A stretch of DNA of 64,000 bases from Pseudoclavibacter triregionum (lineage in GTDB: Bacteria > Actinomycetota > Actinomycetes > Actinomycetales > Microbacteriaceae): the NCBI GenBank assembly GCA_910822395.1, contig OU365335.1, forward strand, positions 2,232,001-2,296,000, in the 5' to 3' direction. The notes beneath the pieces were generated by a model. The model ran no database searches, was not told the origin of the DNA, and saw nothing but the letters and a program-made list of their open reading frames with translations. The position numbers and the translations under genes were made by a program. Positions 61,203 to 64,000 of the stretch are shown here, one piece after another. The stretch's first letter is position 1. The number at the start of each line of letters is the position of its first letter.

Positions 61203-62714
61203 TCAGCGGCGCTGGCGCTTCTCGCGCACGCGCATGTTCACGACGATCGGCGTGCCCTCGAAGCCGTACACCTCGCGGAGGCGCCGCGTGATGAATCGGC
61301 GGTAGCCCGGGTCGAGGAAGCCGGTCGTGAAGAGCACGAATGTGGGCGGGCGCGTCTGCGCCTGCGTGCCGAAGAGGATGCGGGGCTGCTTGCCGCCGCG
61401 CAGCGGGTGCGGGAACTCGGCGACGAGCTCGGCGAGGAAGGCGTTGAACTTGCCCGTGGGGATGCGGGTGTCCCACGAGTCGAGGGCCTTCTCGAGCGCC
61501 GGGACGAGCTTGTCGAGGTGGCGTCCGGTCTTCGCCGAGATGTTCACGCGCGGCGCCCAGGCGACGTGCGCGAGGTCGCGCTCGATCTCGCGCTCGAGCA
61601 TGAAGCGGCGCTCGTCGTCGAGCTGGTCCCACTTGTTGAAGGCGAGCACGAGCGCGCGGCCCGACTCGAGGACGAGGTCGATGATGCGGAGGTCCTGCAC
61701 GCCGATCGACTCGGTGACGTCGATGACGACGACGGCGACCTCGGCCTTCTCCAGCGCGGCGGTCGTGCGGAGCGAGGCGTAGAAGTCGGCGCCCTGCTGG
61801 AGGTGGACGCGCTTGCGGATGCCGGCGGTGTCGACGAAGGTCCAGATGCGGCCGCCGAGCTCGATCTGCTCGTCGACCGGGTCGCGGGTGGTGCCCGCGA
61901 GGTCGTTCACGACGACGCGCTCCTCCCCCGCTGCCTTGTTGAGCAGGCTCGACTTGCCGACGTTCGGGCGGCCGAGGATGGCGACGCGGCGGGGCCCGCC
62001 GAGCTCCTCCTTCGCGACGGCCGAGACCTCGGGCAGCACCTTCATCGCCTCGTCGAGGAGGTCGGCGACGCCGCGGCCGTGGAGGGCGGAGACGGCGTGC
62101 GGTTCGCCGAGGCCGAGCGACCAGAGGATCGCGGCGTTCGGCTCCTGCACGGCGTCGTCGACCTTGTTCGCGACGAGGAGCACGGGGCGCTTCGAGCCGC
62201 GGAGGAGCTTCACGACGTGCTCGTCGGTCGCCGTGGGGCCGACGTTGGCGTCGACGACGAAGAGGACGGCGTCGGCGAGGTCGATCGCGATCTCGGCCTG
62301 CTGCGCGACGGAGCGGTCGATGCCGCGCGCGTCGGGCTCCCAGCCGCCGGTGTCGACGAGGGTGAAGCGGCGCCCGCCCCACTCGGCCTTGTAGGAGACG
62401 CGGTCGCGGGTGACGCCGGGGGTGTCCTCGACGACGGCCTCGCGGCGGCCGATGATGCGGTTCACGAGCGCCGACTTGCCGACGTTCGGGCGGCCGACGA
62501 CGGCGAGCACCGGGAGGGCGGGCATGTGGACGACGCCGTGCTCGTCCATCTCGTGCTCGCCGAGGAGGTCGAGGTCCTCCTCGTCGAGCTCGTAGTCGTC
62601 GAGGCTCGCGCGGAGGGACTCGGCACGCTGCGCGGCGAGCTCCTCGTCGACGCCGGCGACGCGCTCGGCGAAGCCGTCGTCGGGGCCGAGCTCATCGAAG
62701 TCGTGCTCGCTCAT
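61203..62714 (-). CDS. der: Ribosome-associated GTPase Der (EngA)
   Basis: 503 residues with two tandem G domains, the hallmark of Der: [15 protein letters not shown] (about 72-86), [19 protein letters not shown] and then [15 protein letters not shown] (about 247-261), [21 protein letters not shown], followed by the KH-like C-terminal domain ending in [11 protein letters not shown]. The N-terminus has an extra acidic segment of about 68 residues. Acts in 50S subunit assembly. AAGGA stands just before the ATG; cmk is directly upstream. Confidence 0.97.
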   Translation of the reverse strand: MSEHDFDELGPDDGFAERVAGVDEELAAQRAESLRASLDDYELDEEDLDLLGEHEMDEHGVVHMPALPVLAVVGRPNVGKSALVNRIIGRREAVVEDTPGVTRDRVSYKAEWGGRRFTLVDTGGWEPDARGIDRSVAQQAEIAIDLADAVLFVVDANVGPTATDEHVVKLLRGSKRPVLLVANKVDDAVQEPNAAILWSLGLGEPHAVSALHGRGVADLLDEAMKVLPEVSAVAKEELGGPRRVAILGRPNVGKSSLLNKAAGEERVVVNDLAGTTRDPVDEQIELGGRIWTFVDTAGIRKRVHLQQGADFYASLRTTAALEKAEVAVVVIDVTESIGVQDLRIIDLVLESGRALVLAFNKWDQLDDERRFMLEREIERDLAHVAWAPRVNISAKTGRHLDKLVPALEKALDSWDTRIPTGKFNAFLAELVAEFPHPLRGGKQPRILFGTQAQTRPPTFVLFTTGFLDPGYRRFITRRLREVYGFEGTPIVVNMRVREKRQRR

Positions 62715-62725
62715 GTGGGTCCTTG

Positions 62726-63508
62726 TCAGTTCGTGGTGCCAGCGGCTCCGGATCGGGAGGCCGCTCGGATGAGCTCGAGCATCCGGATCACGGTCTGCTC
62801 GAAGTCGAGGTCGGTGGAGTCGAGGAGCTCGACGCCCGGGGCGGGCTCGAGGAAGTCGACGACGGCGCGGTCCTTCGCGTCGCGCACGCTCACGGAGCGG
62901 GCGACCTCCGCCGCGTCGTCCTCCGACTTCTCGGCGGCTCGGCGGGCGATCCGGACGGACTCGTCGGCGGTGAGGAGGATCCTCGCGTCGGCGTCCGGCG
63001 CGACGACGGTGGTGATGTCGCGCCCTTCCGCGATGATACCCGGCGCCGTGCTCTCGCGGAGGAATCGGCGGAAGCGGTCGGTGAGGGCGGCGCGCACCTG
63101 GGGCACGCGCGCGATCGCGCTCACCTGCTCGGAGATCGCGGTGTCGCGGATCGCGTCGGTGACGTCGTCCTCCCCCACGCGCACCCAGCGCTCGTCCGGG
63201 TGGAGGGCGATCGCGTAGCGGTCCTGGAAGGAGGGGATGAGCAGGACGGCGGCGCGGGCGATGGCATCCGGATCGCCCGAGCCGAGGTCGACGTCGTTCG
63301 CGAGCGCGTGCCACGCGAAGGCGCGGTAGGCCGCGCCCGTGTCGAGCAGCTCGTAGCCGAGGCGGCGCGCGGCCTCGCGGCTCACGCTCGACTTGCCGGA
63401 GCCGGCGGGGCCGTCGACGGCGACGACGACGGGGCGGGCGGCGGGCTCTGCGGCGGCGGGCTCTGCGGCTGCGGGCTGGATGGTCTGGTCCATGGTCTCC
63501 TCGGTCAT
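62726..63508 (-). CDS. cmk: Cytidylate kinase
   Basis: 260 residues; phosphorylates CMP and dCMP. P-loop [20 protein letters not shown] (about 25-44), [30 protein letters not shown] near 163 and [13 protein letters not shown] near 233. A Glu/Pro/Ala repeat occupies the N-terminus. The ATG at 63508 overlaps the TGA of the prephenate dehydrogenase gene. The pair cmk-der is conserved in actinobacteria. Confidence 0.96.
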   Translation of the reverse strand: MTEETMDQTIQPAAAEPAAAEPAARPVVVAVDGPAGSGKSSVSREAARRLGYELLDTGAAYRAFAWHALANDVDLGSGDPDAIARAAVLLIPSFQDRYAIALHPDERWVRVGEDDVTDAIRDTAISEQVSAIARVPQVRAALTDRFRRFLRESTAPGIIAEGRDITTVVAPDADARILLTADESVRIARRAAEKSEDDAAEVARSVSVRDAKDRAVVDFLEPAPGVELLDSTDLDFEQTVIRMLELIRAASRSGAAGTTN

Positions 63509-64000
63509 GCGACGATCCGCCATCCGCGCTCCTCGAGCACCTCGACGAGGCGCTGGCGGATCTCGGGGACGACGGCGATCTCGATGATGCCGAGCTCGGC
63601 GCCCTGCGAGTGCTCCATCCTCATGTCCTCGAGGTTGATGCCGGCGTCGCCGATCTCGGTGAGCAGGCGGGCGAGCTGGCCGGGCGCGTCGTCGATGAGC
63701 ACGGTGACGGTCGCGAAGGTGCGGCGGCGGCCGTGCTTGCCGGGCAGGCGCGCGACGCCCTCGTTGCCGGCGCGCATGAGCTCGGCGACGGCGCGGCGCG
63801 AGCCCTCGGCGTCGACGTCCTCGAGGGCGGCCGCGAGTCGGCCGAGCTCCTCTTCGACGGCGCGGAGGATGCGGGCGACGCGCGGGCCGTTCGCCGAGAG
63901 GATCTGCACCCACATCGTGGGATCGCTCGCGGCGATGCGCGTGACGTCGCGCAGGCCCTGGCCCGCGAGCGCCGCGGCGCCCTCCTCGTCGTCGACGAGC
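63505..64000 (-). CDS. tyrA: Prephenate dehydrogenase, 5' end outside the window
   Basis: C-terminal 165 residues of TyrA (tyrosine branch of aromatic biosynthesis). [20 protein letters not shown] is the conserved helical segment of the dehydrogenase, and [20 protein letters not shown] with [11 protein letters not shown] is a C-terminal ACT domain that usually senses tyrosine. It runs off the right edge. Upstream gene of the tyrA-cmk-der operon with a stop/start overlap. Confidence 0.92.
   Translation of the reverse strand, partial: LVDDEEGAAALAGQGLRDVTRIAASDPTMWVQILSANGPRVARILRAVEEELGRLAAALEDVDAEGSRRAVAELMRAGNEGVARLPGKHGRRRTFATVTVLIDDAPGQLARLLTEIGDAGINLEDMRMEHSQGAELGIIEIAVVPEIRQRLVEVLEERGWRIVA

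Overview
The DNA is uniformly GC-rich, uses GTG starts freely, and carries markers of a mycothiol-making actinobacterium: mycothione reductase, GarA/FtsR-type regulators, a PASTA kinase beside an Rv2175c-type protein, and a B12-independent methionine synthase-like enzyme. The gene order around mraZ/rsmH, a polyprenyl synthase, an Rv2175c homologue, a PASTA kinase, class II DAHP synthase, an acyltransferase and an acyl-CoA ligase follows Mycobacterium tuberculosis Rv2165c-Rv2187 from memory. I infer a chromosomal segment of a Microbacteriaceae-like species; an orphan diaminobutyrate transaminase would suit that family's diaminobutyrate-containing cell walls.

Layout. 1-11.2 kb: cell wall and division (rsmH, mraZ), lipid and isoprenoid genes, kinase and DAHP synthase. 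11.2-17.6 kb: def and mycothione reductase, pyruvate carboxylase, a ParA ATPase. 17.7-18.1 kb: two copies of a 71-bp palindromic repeat. 18.1-33.9 kb: MerR regulators and GarA, DUF3097, a CDP-alcohol transferase, a MarR-like protein with an extra helix-hairpin-helix tail, cold-shock protein, COG0523 GTPase, a 2-oxoglutarate permease-like MFS protein, orphan EctB, Fic protein, pabC/pabAB, a MetE-like enzyme.

34-42.4 kb is an accessory region: a frameshifted IS3-family element, a cadmium-resistance module (cadD-cmtR) with a broken serine resolvase, a recombinase-like HTH fragment, a frameshifted TOTE-type primase-helicase gene, and a NYN nuclease. 42.38-52.23 kb is an integrated element in the 3' half of a tRNA-Pro(GGG) gene, bounded by a 46-bp direct repeat. 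It has integrase, repressor, excisionase, an AAA ATPase, HNH nuclease, large terminase, portal, MuF-like, scaffold, capsid and head-completion genes, but no tail, lysis or tape-measure gene. That is the gene content expected of a capsid-forming, tail-less satellite (cf-PICI-like), and it is the most interesting thing in the window.

52.4-64 kb returns to chromosomal genes: OsmC, a conserved actinobacterial protein, a dicarboxylate transporter gene lacking its 5' end, a long GAPDH, an iron-uptake pair (siderophore-interacting reductase and MFS), an FAD-linked oxidase, der, cmk and the 3' part of prephenate dehydrogenase.

At least twelve genes have a TANNNT (or CATACT) hexamer exactly 6-7 bases before the start codon, the signature of leaderless transcripts. 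I used that pattern to choose several starts. All product calls come from reading translations and motifs by eye; no database search was run.
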